A DNA stretch of 64,000 bases, from NCBI RefSeq assembly GCF_018691265.1, contig NW_024881272.1, forward strand, positions 20,325,323 through 20,389,322, in the 5' to 3' direction. The stretch comes from Tyto alba. Lineage: Eukaryota; Chordata; Aves; Strigiformes; Tytonidae. A program made the translations under genes and the position numbers. Shown piece by piece: positions 34,505 to 47,776 of this stretch; within the stretch, counting starts at the first letter, position 1, and every line of letters begins with the position of its first letter. The notes under the pieces are model-generated. The model saw nothing but the letters and a program-made list of their open reading frames with translations. It ran no database searches and was not told the origin of the DNA.

Positions 34505-37500
34505 CTAGATGATCTTTAAGGTCCCTTCCAACCTAAACCATGCTATGATTAATCAATATAGTGCATGAAAACAAATGTAAAACTATTACTGTTTTGTCAT
34601 GTCATGAGTGTGTATTCCAACAGTTTTATATTTGAGAATTTGTTAAGTAAGCAAGCTGTCTGTTTTCACACACAGTAGGTTCACAGAGTCTCTCAATATA
34701 GAACTATTTCAGGTTAAAGGGAAATAGTGTTGGTAGGTTTGGAAAACTTGCTTGTTCAGAATATTTATTGAATGTAAGGATATTCAAGATTATGAGAGGA
34801 GGTATATTATCTATCAGTCAGGCTCAGAAAGTAGCATTATGGATGGATTGCTGATTGCACCCGGAATCCCATTATAGACGGACAACTTGGATATAATATC
34901 TTTAGAAAATATGTAAGCTTCATATCAGAGTAAATTGTTATAAAATTGCAAATATGAAATTACCGGTGTTCCTGGAATTCCATGTGATCAACACATAGAT
35001 GTGGACTTCAGCTGTTAACATCAGCCACGCTGAGCGTGCAATCTTTCCTAAAGTTCAATGTAGACAGTGCTGATCTCCAGACTCAAACCCCTCTACTGTT
35101 TTAAGTGACTGCTGCCATGATGCTGACAAAATGGAAACTTGAGTTAGCATCCTTCTATTGATATTAATTCTAAACCTCATGCACAAAGAATGAAGGGGGA
35201 AAACAGAGATAAATTAATCTTGAAAAGAATCTGTTCCCTTCCAGGCTCCCTGGAAATGAGAAACTGAAATACTCAACCACCCAACTCATAGCTGAGTAAA
35301 TCAGGCCTTATTTTTGATGGTGCTAGAGTCTCCAGAGAAATGTAATACCATCTTTTAGCATTAGCAGAAGGAAGACATTGGGGACTGAAATGAGTTCTTT
35401 AATATATACATATTTAGTGCCTATTTGACAAAGAGAACTCCAGAATTAGCTCCTCAAAAACTTTTCCCTACACTATAAGATTAGAGATGGTGTAATGGTA
35501 ACAATTAGAAAGTTCAACTTTTGTGCCTAAGTGTCAGCTGGAACCAGAGGTTAAACATTATCTTAAAGTCTGTGATTCTATGGCACTTTGACTGCTTCTC
35601 TGATAGCTTAATGAACTGCTTTCTTGTAAGCAGATAATCAGTGTCCTTGCTTGGCATTATAAATAATATGTGTCTAGCATGCAGATGGTGGTATGGTGTA
35701 TTAAAGGCTAAGGAAGAATCCTGTTTATTATAGTCTTTTTCTATAGAACAACCCTGTCTGATACATACCGAAATAATCTCTATGATGAATAAACAGAAAA
35801 AGTCTTACTGAAATAATACCCTACTTGGTTATTTCCACAGGAGTTCATTTGCTTTATTGTTCTGTATTATGTTCTCCTCCCAGTCAGATCTTGTCTTGCA
35901 ATATTCTTGTTCTTGCAGTAACATCTCTTTAAGTGATATTTCCACAGCAAAGACTTCCCTTGCTCCCCTCTTCTCAAAGATGTGTATAGTCCTGTTTCCT
36001 ATTATGACTTTTCTTAGTTGAGTTCTATTCCTGTGCTATCATCTACCTATCAAATCTCACTTTCTTTAGCTTATTTTTAGTAAACCAAATGTCACAATTT
36101 ATGAGAGATAACACTGTAAAAGCATTCAAGTTATCTTGGTGTCTATATTCATTCCTGCTTTCAATTTCTAGCTAAAACTTTTATTAGATAAGTTCAGTTT
36201 AAAAGTTATGACAGCATAGAAACATTTACTGATAATATGCTGTTAGGAACCACAGAACACACCTGTAACAGTCCATTTTGTAGAGGACTCCAGAGAGCAG
36301 AGTAGTTTTGGACTATAATCCTTGGAAAATTATTAAACAACATCCAAAAATTGTTAATGTTTACATTTGGCTTTTTTCTTGCAAAAGCAAAACTATTGGT
36401 ACCAGCTGAAAAACTCAGTTAAAACACATAAACCCAGTCCTCAAATGTTGCTTTCTCCCCCACTCTTTTCTACTGTCAGTTTTGAAATAAACACAATAAA
36501 TTTTATGTATTATTTTGATTGATTGATTGACTGACGCGTTGGCATGGTTGAAATGTTTGATCTATAATAACTTCTTGTGTCCAAATAATAAATTCTTTGA
36601 TCTAGAGCTTTTAATAGAAATGTGAATAGAGCATTATAGATTGGAGGACTGCCTATTATTTCAAATGTTTCCCTGTAACTAAAATTCTATCTTTTATTTT
36701 TTGACCACAGAAGATGACACAGTAAACATTCCTATTGAGTCATAGATTTGAGGTTCCAAAATTAACAGTGAGGAGAAAGTGCATAAATCCTCATCTAGTC
36801 TCTGTTCTTAATAGAAATGGGTCAGGAAACAAACTATTAGTAAAGCAGATGTCCTAGGTAGCCAGGGCAATATGTGCTGCCATTTAGAATAAGTCTCTTC
36901 TGTTGTAGATAAAATATCTGAAGGACCATCAGTAGATAATGTCCATTATTCTCAGAAGTGTTGTTTGCATTTAAGAAGTCTATCAAATCCTTTAGATTTC
37001 TTCAAGTATAGCAGACAAGATACAGTTATAACCATTGAAAGGAAAGTTCTTCCAAAGGGATAATCTTGCTTGTTAAAGGTTATTAGTTGACCAGGACAAA
37101 AGCAGAACTTTAGATTTAAATGTATTCAGGGTATGAAATAAATTTGATTGCTGAAAAAATCTAAGAGAAGAAAAAAAAATGAATAGAATATTTAAAAGTG
37201 AGAGAAATTATTATTTGTCTTTTAATCATATTTGCTTGGTTGTAGAGTGGATAAAAAATTAAAATTGCCTGTAGTTTCATGTAAAAACTTTCCCATGTAA
37301 GCTGAAATGTTCATGTCCTACAGTAGGAGGCACAGAGAGACAAGAAGTGCCAAAGTATTTTCTGTTTTTTGCACTTCAAGATGTACTGAAACTTGAATGT
37401 GTATGTAGACTGTGGGCAGTGTGAAATAATTCACAAATTTCAGATGTCTCTTAGTTGTGTCTTAAGTGCTATTGTGTTGTTTTATGCATCAGTACATGAA

Positions 37501-40500
37501 AAATTAGTACCACACATTAACTTTATTTCCCATAGGTTGGTATCACAAACATGAGATGGGCCTGCATAGTGAAAGGAAGATACAAGCTGTGGAGACCTAC
37601 TGCTGAGAGCAATGACTGTAGGAGAAGGCAACATCCAGTAGAGGTCAGGGAAAGGGTTGCAATAAATTCAGAGCTACATTTTGTTTTTTTCCAAATTCAA
37701 CAGTGTTGCGGTCTAAGATTCTACTTTGGGACCAACTCTAAGATAAAAGGGCTATCAGTTTTATAACACAAGACACATACACCAAAAAAGGCAAGAGGCT
37801 CCTTCATCATTTAAAATAATAACCTTTAAAATAATTAATTTCCTAAGCTTCCTGTCTCCCATCCCTTCCATATCTCCTATCCTTTGGAGCCCTGACTAAA
37901 TGCATGTATTCACACCACCATCACAACAGCATCTGATTGCCTTGATGTCTTCCCCTCCAGCCAAGAGAGTGCACAAGTGTTTTCTTCATTTCACTAATGC
38001 AGTGCTTGGCAGGAGATGCTGCAGCTACAAGGTCTGCAGTTTGTAATAGGAATGAATGAGCAATCACCTGTCACACATCTAGTAGACTATCAGGTACTCT
38101 GTTTATTTTCTTGCCTATGAGAATGGTAGGCAACCATACTTCTTTTTACTAATATGACTAATCTTTTAAAGTACAGGGTACTTGAGGTGAGAGGAACACT
38201 GTCTCATGACAGCACTAAAATTGGCAGCAGCCAGCAGGCCTTGTTGATGCTGTAAGATTTGCAGTTCTGCTCTGATGGGGATGGATTCTCTCTTTACTCC
38301 CATTGAGATGAATGCTGTAGCAGTTTCATAGTTTTTTACTTTGTGCAGTCAGTGTTTCCATTTCCTTTGCTCCTCATTCTCCTCTTAATCATATTTTTTT
38401 TTGTTTCTTTTTCTTTTGTTTTTATTATAGGCTGACCTAGTATCATTGTCCATAGTTTTTTTTTGTAGATTACCTAGGAGTTTCTATTATAAGATTTGAT
38501 TTTCAATTGCATACAAACTTGATAATGTTTAATAGTTCAGGCAGAGATGTTTCATAGAGTTCTCTGTCTCGGAGTGCTGGTGACTGAAAACTGCAGCTAA
38601 CACAATCTCAGCAGCAGTGCTCAGGTGTTAGGTTTGTGCACTTTGTGTGTGCATCAGCATAGACACCAGCTGAGAAGAAGAATCTCAACTGAAGACTCTT
38701 TGCTAATCTGAAAGATAGGATAAAAATATTTGTTTTAAATGTCCTTTACAGAGATAATTATATTTGTTCACTCCCAGTCATTGAAACTTACTTTCTTCAG
38801 AGGAAGATGTATGTGCTAAGAAAGACAAGATTTTATTCTCCTTGGGTAGTTCCATTTCTTGTTTTAAATGATTTCACATGGGGAAATAAGCTGTTTTCTC
38901 AGTAATGGCTGATCTTGGTTTTGTATATTCATTTCACATCCTGAAGATGTTGGAGACCGCATTTGCTTTCCTGTGTTCTCTGGAATAGACAAGTAATTTA
39001 TTTTTGTTATGAAAGATTTTACCTTTCTGCCTCTACTGCTGAAGCAGACTGAGAATGCCCCATATTCTTTATCTATTTCTGAGGCAAAACTCCCAGTGAC
39101 TTAAATAGCCAATTCACAGAATACACATTTACTTTTACATGATAGATCACTCCAATGACTTTACTGAAGATTTGCATTAGATCTCTGCTCTACCCTGTCT
39201 CCTACTGCAATTTTTATTACAACGCTGTAAAAATATTTAGCTATGCATTTGGGTCTAATCTAAACCTACTCATGTCAGTGCAAAGAATCCCATTGACTTC
39301 AGTGGGCTTTGCAATCAGGCCTTGAAGAATAGGTAGCATTTTTATGTTGCAGGAGTGTGCCACAGACTAAATACATTTTTCATTCTAATAAGTCTTGAGA
39401 AAAATATTAAATAGGGGTTGTGCTCTGGGAGTGACTGCATTTGGACCTGTGATAGGGCAGTCATTAACCACTTTGTTCATTTAAAAGATATCACTCTAAG
39501 TTGTCTACTTTTTTCTTAAGTCTAATTATAGCAAAAATAATTTACTGTGTACAGCCTTGTACAAAAGCATGTCTTTGAAACATGCCTTGTGAATACTTAA
39601 AAGTATTTTAACTGCTAACATTACTATATAGATTCCATTTTTCATATTTTTATTGCACATATAAAAGATCTACTGTTGATCATGTTTATGTACAAGCGTG
39701 GCCACTAACCTTGCCCCACTTTCATAGATTTGTTCATCTCATGAGACACTGCATGCTGTAAACTGAAAAAAGATACACAATTAAAACTTGTTAAAGATAA
39801 TTAAACTGAAGTGGAGAGAAAAAAAAACCTGCCTCACTGCTTTGTTCATAATAATAGTCTCTGAACTATAATTAAATTCTTCCTTCCAATAATTGTATAC
39901 ATACAAAGGAATTTTCTAGATAGCAAAACAATACAATGATTAAAAATGATTAAGGAGCTGATTCCAAAAGCAAAGATGAGCCAGAGAGGGTTGGAAAGAT
40001 TTTAGGTGTCTCTAAATATACTGTACCAGCTGGGTACCAGATGGTGTTTGGCTACTTGCACCCACTAACTGAAAATATCAGAGGAGCAACTACACTATTG
40101 CCAGAATCAGTTCCCCTCCCTAAAATAAAAGTGGCACTCTTGGGAATGACTTGGCAGTGCAGAAAAATTTCCTGACAGTGAGATCTATTAGATTGTAGAA
40201 TAGTTTCCCAAAGGCAGAAGTAGATGCCAAATTGCTTGGCAAGTTAGAGAGGCTGGACGAAAGCTAGAAAATGTACCATAGAGATCTGCTACTCTAGTGA
40301 GGTGGTGATTTACTCTGTTATACACATGGAATTAGGGGAATTAGATAAGAATATCACTGCTTTCTTGAGAGTAAATTCAGAATATTTAACTGGAGCTTTC
40401 ACTTTGTGCTTGTTTGTATTGGGGAATCAAGAAAAGATTAGAGAATCAGTGTTGGCTGAAGATAATTTTTATCTGACTTGTCTCTAATCAAAAAATCAAT

Positions 40501-40725
40501 CAGTCATTTCATGGATATAGTTTGCTTCATGATCTTGGTAGTTGTATACTTTTTTAAAAGTTATTTTGTACTAGGGTAATGTACATACTTTCTTTCCAAA
40601 ATGTTGTTAAGGCATCTTGTGGAAACAATATGCTTCACCAATATATTATACTAGACATGCAGACATCATCAGCTTTTGTGGATAATGAAAAAAATCTTGT
40701 AATTTGTTCCTCTTATCTGTGATCA

Positions 40726-40765
40726 AAAGATAATTAGAAAGAAAGGAAAGATAATTAGAAAGAAA
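40726..40765 (+). repeat. 21-bp tandem duplication with TAATTA cores
   Basis: AAAGATAATTAGAAAGAAA occurs at 40726-40744 and 40747-40765. Each unit holds GATAATTA, which overlaps homeodomain-type and GATA-type core motifs. Seen directly; function not known. Confidence 0.8.
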
Positions 40766-41111
40766 TTAACTTAACTTCAAACTCCCATTTCTGTTGGCTG
40801 TTTGAGAGTCAAACCAGAAATAGGAAGCACATCACTGTACGTAGCAGTTTGCTAGCAAGAAATCATCTCCAAATTGTTAAAAGTGTGATTACATTAATTG
40901 TGTCCAAAATGAAAGGTTAAAGAAATCAGTAGAAGCACTGTATTATGGAATACAAAAAAGGGAATGATCTGATTAACTAATGAAGGTTCCAGCCTGTACA
41001 AATGTTGCTGGAACTTGTTTGCCATTTCAGACTAGCTGAATCATGTCCATGGAAAGAGTAGGGAAAAAAAGAAAAGTAAAATATTTTTCTTTTCTGTTTT
41101 GTTATTGTTTA

Positions 41112-41133
41112 TTTATTCATTTAAATGAATAAA
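41112..41133. repeat. 22-bp perfect palindrome
   Basis: The half TTTATTCATTT (41112-41122) is followed without gap by its exact reverse complement (41123-41133). It is AT-rich, so it is only moderately unlikely by chance. Confidence 0.85.
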
Positions 41134-41184
41134 AAACCTTGGGGACCTAAAACCTCCAGTGTCATTTGAAAGTAGGATTTTCGA

Positions 41185-41241
41185 TTTGAGCCCCAGCTGT
41201 GGGCTCTTTTGTCCTTGAGCTAAATGCAGCTGGGGCTGAAA
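41185..41241. repeat. GC-rich stem-loop
   Basis: AGCCCCAGCTG (41189-41199) and CAGCTGGGGCT (41227-41237) are exact reverse complements. The stem continues outwards with TTT/AAA after one G-G mismatch and inwards with two G-T pairs, leaving a loop of about 23 bases. Shorter than a usual miRNA precursor. Function unknown. Confidence 0.7.
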
Positions 41242-41846
41242 GCGCCCTTGGCAGAGAAAAAGAGTTGTTTTCAGAGGCTAGGCTTTGATTCCACATCTTT
41301 CCTCGCTGCCACTACAGACTAATTTTTGCCAGTAAGTAGAATTAAAGTCTAGTGTTTAAAACTGTAGATCTGCCTGTGCTGAGTGACATCCTTGTAGGAT
41401 GCACAGAAAGGGTATAGACTTCTCCAGAAACACTCCTACATTTTGAAATCTTTGAAGTATCCCCACAGGAGCTCTTCTCAGTACAAGAAAATCCAGAGTT
41501 GTAAAAATTCAGCCAGCTTACAGCCCAGTATTGGTTTGTAATGATGGAAAGAAGTAGAAATACAGTGGAGTCCTTTCCAAGTGTGTTGCTACTCCTCACT
41601 CAGAACTTGCTCCTCAGTCTCATTTAGTTCAGAGACAGCAGGACAAAATCACGAGACAGCTAAAGTCTATGTTTTGATATTAATTTCTATCAGAAATTTG
41701 ATTTTGTGGCAAGATTGCTTAAATCCGAGCAGCACGCTGCTTCTTTGTTGTTGTTGGGTAGTTACTGATCAGCACTTACTAGAAAAACACTGGTCAGGAC
41801 AGTTTGCACGTTGTAAAGGTTTACTATGCTTAAGATGTTGCTATGC

Positions 41847-41906
41847 TGTCCTAGGTTTTGAGTGAGTGGTGGGATTTTTTGGTAGCAGGGGAGGGGGCTA
41901 AAGGGA
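41847..41906 (+). mobile_element. LTR-4: 60-bp 5' fragment of the LTR-1/LTR-2 family
   Basis: The sequence from TGTCCTAGGTTTTGAG through 'ggtgggattttttggtagcaggggag' to 'ggctaaaggg' matches the first 60 bases of LTR-2 (31172 onward) with few differences. Similarity stops abruptly, and no LTR 3' end follows. It is a truncated copy: either the rest was deleted or the fragment was moved by rearrangement. Confidence 0.8.
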
Positions 41907-44900
41907 ATTTAAGCTTGAAGACCATGAGAGAGTGAATGGTGATGATCAAAAAACACTTTTCATCCACTGTCCAAGTATCATCAACTTTTCCCAAAGCCAG
42001 ATCATGGGGGCGGTATCAGAAACAAATAATAGATCACTGAGTTTGAACTGGCAATTAAAAATAATAATTCTTGTCCACAGTAGCAGGAAATGTTAACTGG
42101 ATCCTGCTACTAGCATCCCACAGTTTTTAACTCACAGAAAATTCTAAATGAAGTTTTGGTAGGAGATTGTGAAACCACAGGAATGTAAAAATAAACATTC
42201 AACCAGACTCAGGTCCTGCTCCCTTATTAACCTTATAGAGCAATGCAGAGAAGAAAAACCAAATACAAACCCTGGCCAGCTAAGATTCTTTTTTCGTCTG
42301 AGAAGAGTGCTGATGTAGTAAGGAACTGACACAAAGCTCACAGCATACAAAATCCCTCCTCTTCAATCTCTGTCTGCAGGATGAGATGAGGGAAAAGCAG
42401 AGTGATAAAAATACATCTCTTATTCTACAAATCCTGGATTTGGAAAGGCCCTGAGTGTCCCAGTAAAACTATAAACAGAGGTTAGGGCATCCTTGAAGAT
42501 ATTCTGGCAAAAAATGCTTTTTGCATTCCCATGATTGGCAGGTTGAGAAAAATGCCACCCAAAATAATTTTCTAATTCACCATTTATCTAGATTAGCATA
42601 TATTTTCTGTAAACTGCACATGAACATACAAGTATGTACAGACGGACCCTGTAGTGTGCACTCAGAGGTGGATACATCTAAATAATTTCTGTGCAAAAAA
42701 TGTGTGTACATTTAGACACACATGCATTTGAAAATGTGCCTGTTTTTGTTCACTTGTTCTTCAAGTGGGACTGTCCTCTCATGTTACACAGGTCAGGAGG
42801 AAAAAAGTTGCTTTGCTGGCACTCTGCTGACTTCTGTAAAGACTGAACTTGGCATTTGACTTTGGTCAAATTATGTCAGAGAAGAACGTGTCCTTTGCTA
42901 TTCCACTTTGCAGACTTCTAAAAGATTTATTATTATTTAATGAGTCCATGTGTCCCAGTTTTCTTCATGAAGAACTGTAGATAAACAGAACTTTTCTGAG
43001 CTTATTTTTTTTTATTTCTACTTGTCTTTTTATGTGAGATAATTAATTAGCTTCTTTACATGTATTACTGATCAGCATCTTAGAAATCAAGTAACAGTGG
43101 AATATTTGCCATAAAACTGAAATAATTCTACTGTATATTTCTGAAATCTAGACTTTCACTTTCTCTTTAACCTGATCTAGTGATCTGTAAACTGCTAAAT
43201 GTTCTATAATTTCAATTCAGCAGCAATAGTTTTCATTAATATATTATATCCCATTCTCCTGTGTCCCCCCCGTACCCTCACAGCAATCAAATGCAACATG
43301 CATGAAGTAGTGGAGAAGATCTTGGGAGCTCATGAAACACTGCTGACCCATCTCAATGAACAGCTTTTCTCTTTTGTGCTTGTGTGTACTGCACATCCTT
43401 TCGGAACGCAGTCCCAAATCGTAATGATGTCCCAAATCACAGGATTAATGTGTCTATGAACAGACCTCTTATGCCTCTAGAATGAAGTACTCCTTGCTAA
43501 TTTCTCTTCAAGACACCAGCTTAATTGCATTTTAAACAAATGGGCTGCTTTGCTGGCCAACTTTTAAATGAGATAACAGCAATGTTCACTCTCCAGCAGT
43601 GATGAGTGCCTTGCAGTAGATTCAAAACTCTGTTCAATAACAGGTTTAATCTCACACCAGCAGATTTACTGCAGAATAAACTGCCACTGAGCTCATAATT
43701 AGTAAAACAAAAAAACCCAACCTACTAAATATTATTTTCCAAAGCAGCAGGCTATGTTTTAGTGGAAATTTTTAGTCCTTTTCTTCGTATGTTTTATTGA
43801 TTTTATGTATGATATTGGGAATTCATGCTATGATTTAAGATAATGGTCTTTATCGATCACTTAAGCAGTTGTTTAGCTACATAGTAACAAAATGATGCTC
43901 CCATTCACAGAATATGTGATACTGACAGCAGGGAGACCACAGTGCTTCCCTTCTTAATGTTTATTTCTTTTTTCCAAAAGCATATTCACTGCTGGAAAAC
44001 AGCAACTGCAAGCATTTGTGCTTTAGAAACAATCTTCCCATAATTTTCTTTGTTGCAGCTATTAGTAGCCAATTGTGATTCAGTGATACCCAGTTCAACA
44101 AACAGATGTTCCCAAGTATATTCTCTGTAGCATGAAAACAAATATTAATGAGGTAATTGAAACTATTGAGGAAAAGAAAATGGTGAGTGTGTAGTTTCTA
44201 ATGTTTGAAGTCATGCCCTTCAGTGTGTTCTTGTATTTAGTGACAAAGTGAAGTTTCACTACCTAACTGTGTTTAAACACCAGAGGGCAAATTTTTAAAA
44301 AGGCTTCATCCTAGGTTCAGAATTGTGTGTACACCCTAAGTTTGTACTCAGAAAGGAGAAAGTTGGAGACTGCAGTTAGAAAATTTGTTTTCTGATAATG
44401 TAAACAAAAACCCAAACCCCTCCCAAGTGGTGTAAAGCAGTTGGGAGGAGGGTGAATGAAATGTACCCCACAGTATACTTTCTTTTTTTTCAACTGGTTA
44501 TATATATGTTGACTGATTCTGTCTATGAGAAGGGGATATTTTTAAAACAAATCTATGTATAAATTAGTCCACAATCTAAACCACGGGCTAACAATTCCTA
44601 TTTCACATATATGTTGCATGTGTACTATTGCATTAGATACAAGTAGCTATCCATTTATTTAATTTCAGAGGTTCTTAAAAAAATAACAGAAGGCACAGCA
44701 CATCCTGTAAAACCTCCTTTTCAACAGATCATTTTTCCCCAGTTGAGATGATATATACCAGAATATTAAAAGGCTAGATTTAGTACATTATTTTTACACT
44801 GGAAATAATCTATTTCAATAGGATTGTGATATTACAATCATTGTGATGCAATTTACATTATACACTGCAATTGTGCCAAGGAATAAAACCTCTTTGTCTG

Positions 44901-46751
44901 TGCTAAAATAAGTATAGAAATATTTTTTTGGTTGTTTCTACTTTTTTGAGGCAGGTGGACTCCAGAACAGTCAGCCCAGGTTTTCTCCCAAAGGAAATGT
45001 GAGTGTACAAGGGTGTGGGCCACAAGGATGTCTCATTACACACCCAGCTCACTGTGCATCTGATGACCACCTCTCAAGTAACTTCACATAATTGGCTTGT
45101 CCCAGTTTAGACACAGGCAGTGAAATTCATATCACCCCACAGCCACTCAGTGTATCATTTCTTTGCTTGTTATTCAGATTTTATAAAAGTCTATTTTGTC
45201 TTTGTTAAGATAGGGTAGGTATTGTGCAAGGCTACAAAAAATCCTGCCACCCCATTCTATCCCAAACACTTTTCCTTTTTCTATATATACAAGTTTTCAT
45301 AACCAAATATGAAGGTACCAGGGGTACCATAAATTTGAAGGAGGGTTCTAGCAAAATTCTTTGTATCAAAAGATCTGATCTTTGTCTCCTTGTTTGTCAA
45401 ACCCTGTAAAAACAATGATCGGTGGCAGCAGAAGTTTGCCACAGCATCAGTTTCTTGATATAAAAAAAATACTTTTTTTTTTTTTTTCCCAAAAGGAATC
45501 TGCACTTAGATATATGAGATAGTGTGAATACCCCTCTTTGTGTGAACAGTCTCTCTGCAGCTGTAGATCTGCTAATGCACTGTAAGTGCATTCATTAATT
45601 CTTGTGTTTCTAGCTTCCAAATAGTTTGAACGGTGACATTGACTTCCTTATTCTGACAATATAGAAATATTTTTAGTCTCATTTTGTTTTCCTCTCCTGG
45701 GCAAGTATGAGAGCATTTGTCTAAGAAGCATTTGTAGTATGGAAACAAGAGTATTGGAGGTGAAGTTAATTTTAGGGAAAGGGTTTACTAAAAGGTGTGG
45801 CAAATGTTCTGTGTCCTGCTTCCATTCTAAATAGCACTACAAATTTTTATACTATATCAGATAGTAACAGATTTTTTTTTGGTATTGTTGTTGTTTGTAT
45901 TTTTTTTTAAATATCACAGCATAGCAAATAGATCACAATGGAAGAATGCCAATTAGAATACTTGGGTGTAGACATACAAGCTCAGTAGTTCATCAAAATG
46001 TCAGAAGTCTATCAAAAATATATAATGTATGATTTAACTTTTAAACTCATGAAAACCTTGAGTTTGTTTTTTTTTTTTTTTTATATATGTACCTCATCAA
46101 AGACATATATTTCAGTATCCTGAAATCTTTAATTCAGAGATATCTATACTGTTCTTTATTTCATTCTGGTCTTCTGTGCTCTTCTGATGATAGCTGCTAC
46201 AGTAGCAGACTGATTTATGCCAGTCTTACTTGTAATTTGGACAAGAGGGAAGGACTCAGGAATTCTCATTTTATTTCTTAGCTTCAGCTTAGGCCTCCTT
46301 GATACCTATAATAGTGTTATGCATCCATAAAATGGAAGTTTCCCTACCTGTTGTTTATGAGGATAGACTTTTCAATGATGGAGAGTCACAAAAAGACTGT
46401 AAAAGTCAGGATGATGCTATCAAGATAGCCTTACTGATAATTTTCAATGTTATTTTTTTTGTAATATTTGTGAGTGCTGATCTTTTAGATCTAGCTTATT
46501 GTACCCAAATATTATTCAGACTCCCTCATTCTCCAACTAGCAAAATAAATTACCTGTTTTAGAATTGATTGTTCATTGGTCTTGTTGTCAATGGACTGTA
46601 TTTTTCTGGCCAACTTGATACATCTTAAAAATAATGCTTTTTATTTTTTTTTTTTTGGTTTAATTCTTTTTAATGTCTGCTTTTTTGTGCATTGTCAGCA
46701 TTAATGCCATGACTGGATGTTCTGAGCTGGCTGCAAATAGCTTTATAATCT

Positions 46752-46789
46752 AAAAAAACCCCAACAAACAACAACAACAAAAAAAACCA
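46752..46789 (+). repeat. A-rich (AAC)n tract
   Basis: An A run, then 'ccccaacaaacaacaacaac', then another A run. Low complexity. Confidence 0.92.
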
Positions 46790-47776
46790 AGCTAAAGAAG
46801 AAATTAAAGAAATTGATTATTGCTATTTAATATATTTATATGACATTCCATAATTTTTAATGTTAAAAAAGCAAAATTATGGATGCTGTCATTAAAGGCC
46901 TCTGAAAGATATGATATGTAAGATAAGACAGCTGGAAGAGTTGTGCTAAGAAACTTGGAGAACGATAAGGAGAGGTTACCATGGAACAAGATGGCTGGCT
47001 AGAAGAGATTTGGGAAGTATGTGTGGGAAGAGTAGGGAAGGTGAATGACCTCTGTCACTGGTTTTAAACTGAAAGTCTGAATGAAATCTAGAGGTATGGA
47101 AAATATTGATAAAATCTAAACTGAACTGTTACATAGAACACCACATTCCACCATAATATGCTGCACAATATAAGTATGAACAGTACAAAGTGTATAACAG
47201 TGCTGCAATCTTTTGTAAAAAATTGCTGCACAGGATATGTGTTAGCTTTAAAAGGATTACATATGTCTTCCACTAACATCTTCTATTCAAAGTTTTCTTC
47301 ATGAAACAGAGCTGTAGCATGGTCAGAGTTTTGAAAAAAAAAATGATTAAGTTGTTCTCATTTCCATCTGAACAGTAATTTACTCTCCCTTCTATTATTA
47401 ACTTGGCTTCAGATCCATTTTGGCCTTACAGATCAGAAACCTTTACATTCTGTCTATACCGTGGAGATGGGATATCACAAATATTTTTTCCTTTCACTCC
47501 AAGAAAAACTCAAAGAAAACTTGGATTATCACTCACATATTTTCTCTGTACAGGATACCAAGGGTGCCATTTCATTAGACATGGTGTTGTAAGCCTGTGC
47601 AAAAGCCCATTTAGTAGATGATGACTGTTGAGCAAATTAATTGGTGGAAGAGATTAATATTTATTCTGTTTTCCCAGCACAGCAAAAATGTTAAATATAT
47701 TGTGTAAAATCCATTAAGTATCAACAAATGCTTTAAGCTACAATAAACTTACCCATTTTTCATATTGCCTTTTACC

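Larger units (their letters stand above)
30937..34555 (+). mobile_element. Large 5'-truncated CR1 LINE, split by LTR-2
   Basis: This is the most complete CR1 here, about 2.6 kb once the inserted LTR is removed. It begins around 30937 ('ggtgaaaagggctttaaacta' at 30950-30970 is a block typical of the CR1 region upstream of ORF2). It is interrupted at 31172-32181, resumes at 32182 with 'catggggaataaagag', and runs through endonuclease- and reverse transcriptase-derived sequence to the CR1 3' end 'gtcccttccaacctaaaccatgctatgatt'. Coding capacity is destroyed by stops and frame changes, and sequence expected between the endonuclease and reverse transcriptase parts appears missing near 32955-32995. 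CR1 elements copy by target-primed reverse transcription and are commonly 5'-truncated, as here. The 5' boundary is approximate. Confidence 0.9.
34556..41846. other. AT-rich unique sequence, no gene seen
   Basis: It contains a short (GATT)n run at about 36516-36531, a TAATTA-containing 21-bp tandem repeat (40726-40765), a 22-bp perfect palindrome (41112-41133) and a GC-rich hairpin (41185-41241). Faint CR1-like sequence on the minus strand at 34679-34720 and 36722-36800 is too weak to call. Open frames are short and without motifs. Confidence 0.55.

Noticed and set aside
34679..34720. Faint minus-strand resemblance to a CR1 3' end ('tcacagagtctctcaatatagaac')
   Set aside because: Similarity is short and weak, and no CR1 body follows on the minus strand that I can recognise. 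A sensitive repeat search would settle it.
36722..36800. Possible ancient CR1/L3-like 3' end on the minus strand ('gagtcatagatttgaggttcc ... ctcatctagtct')
   Set aside because: Only scattered matches to the typical pattern; not enough to call a feature.
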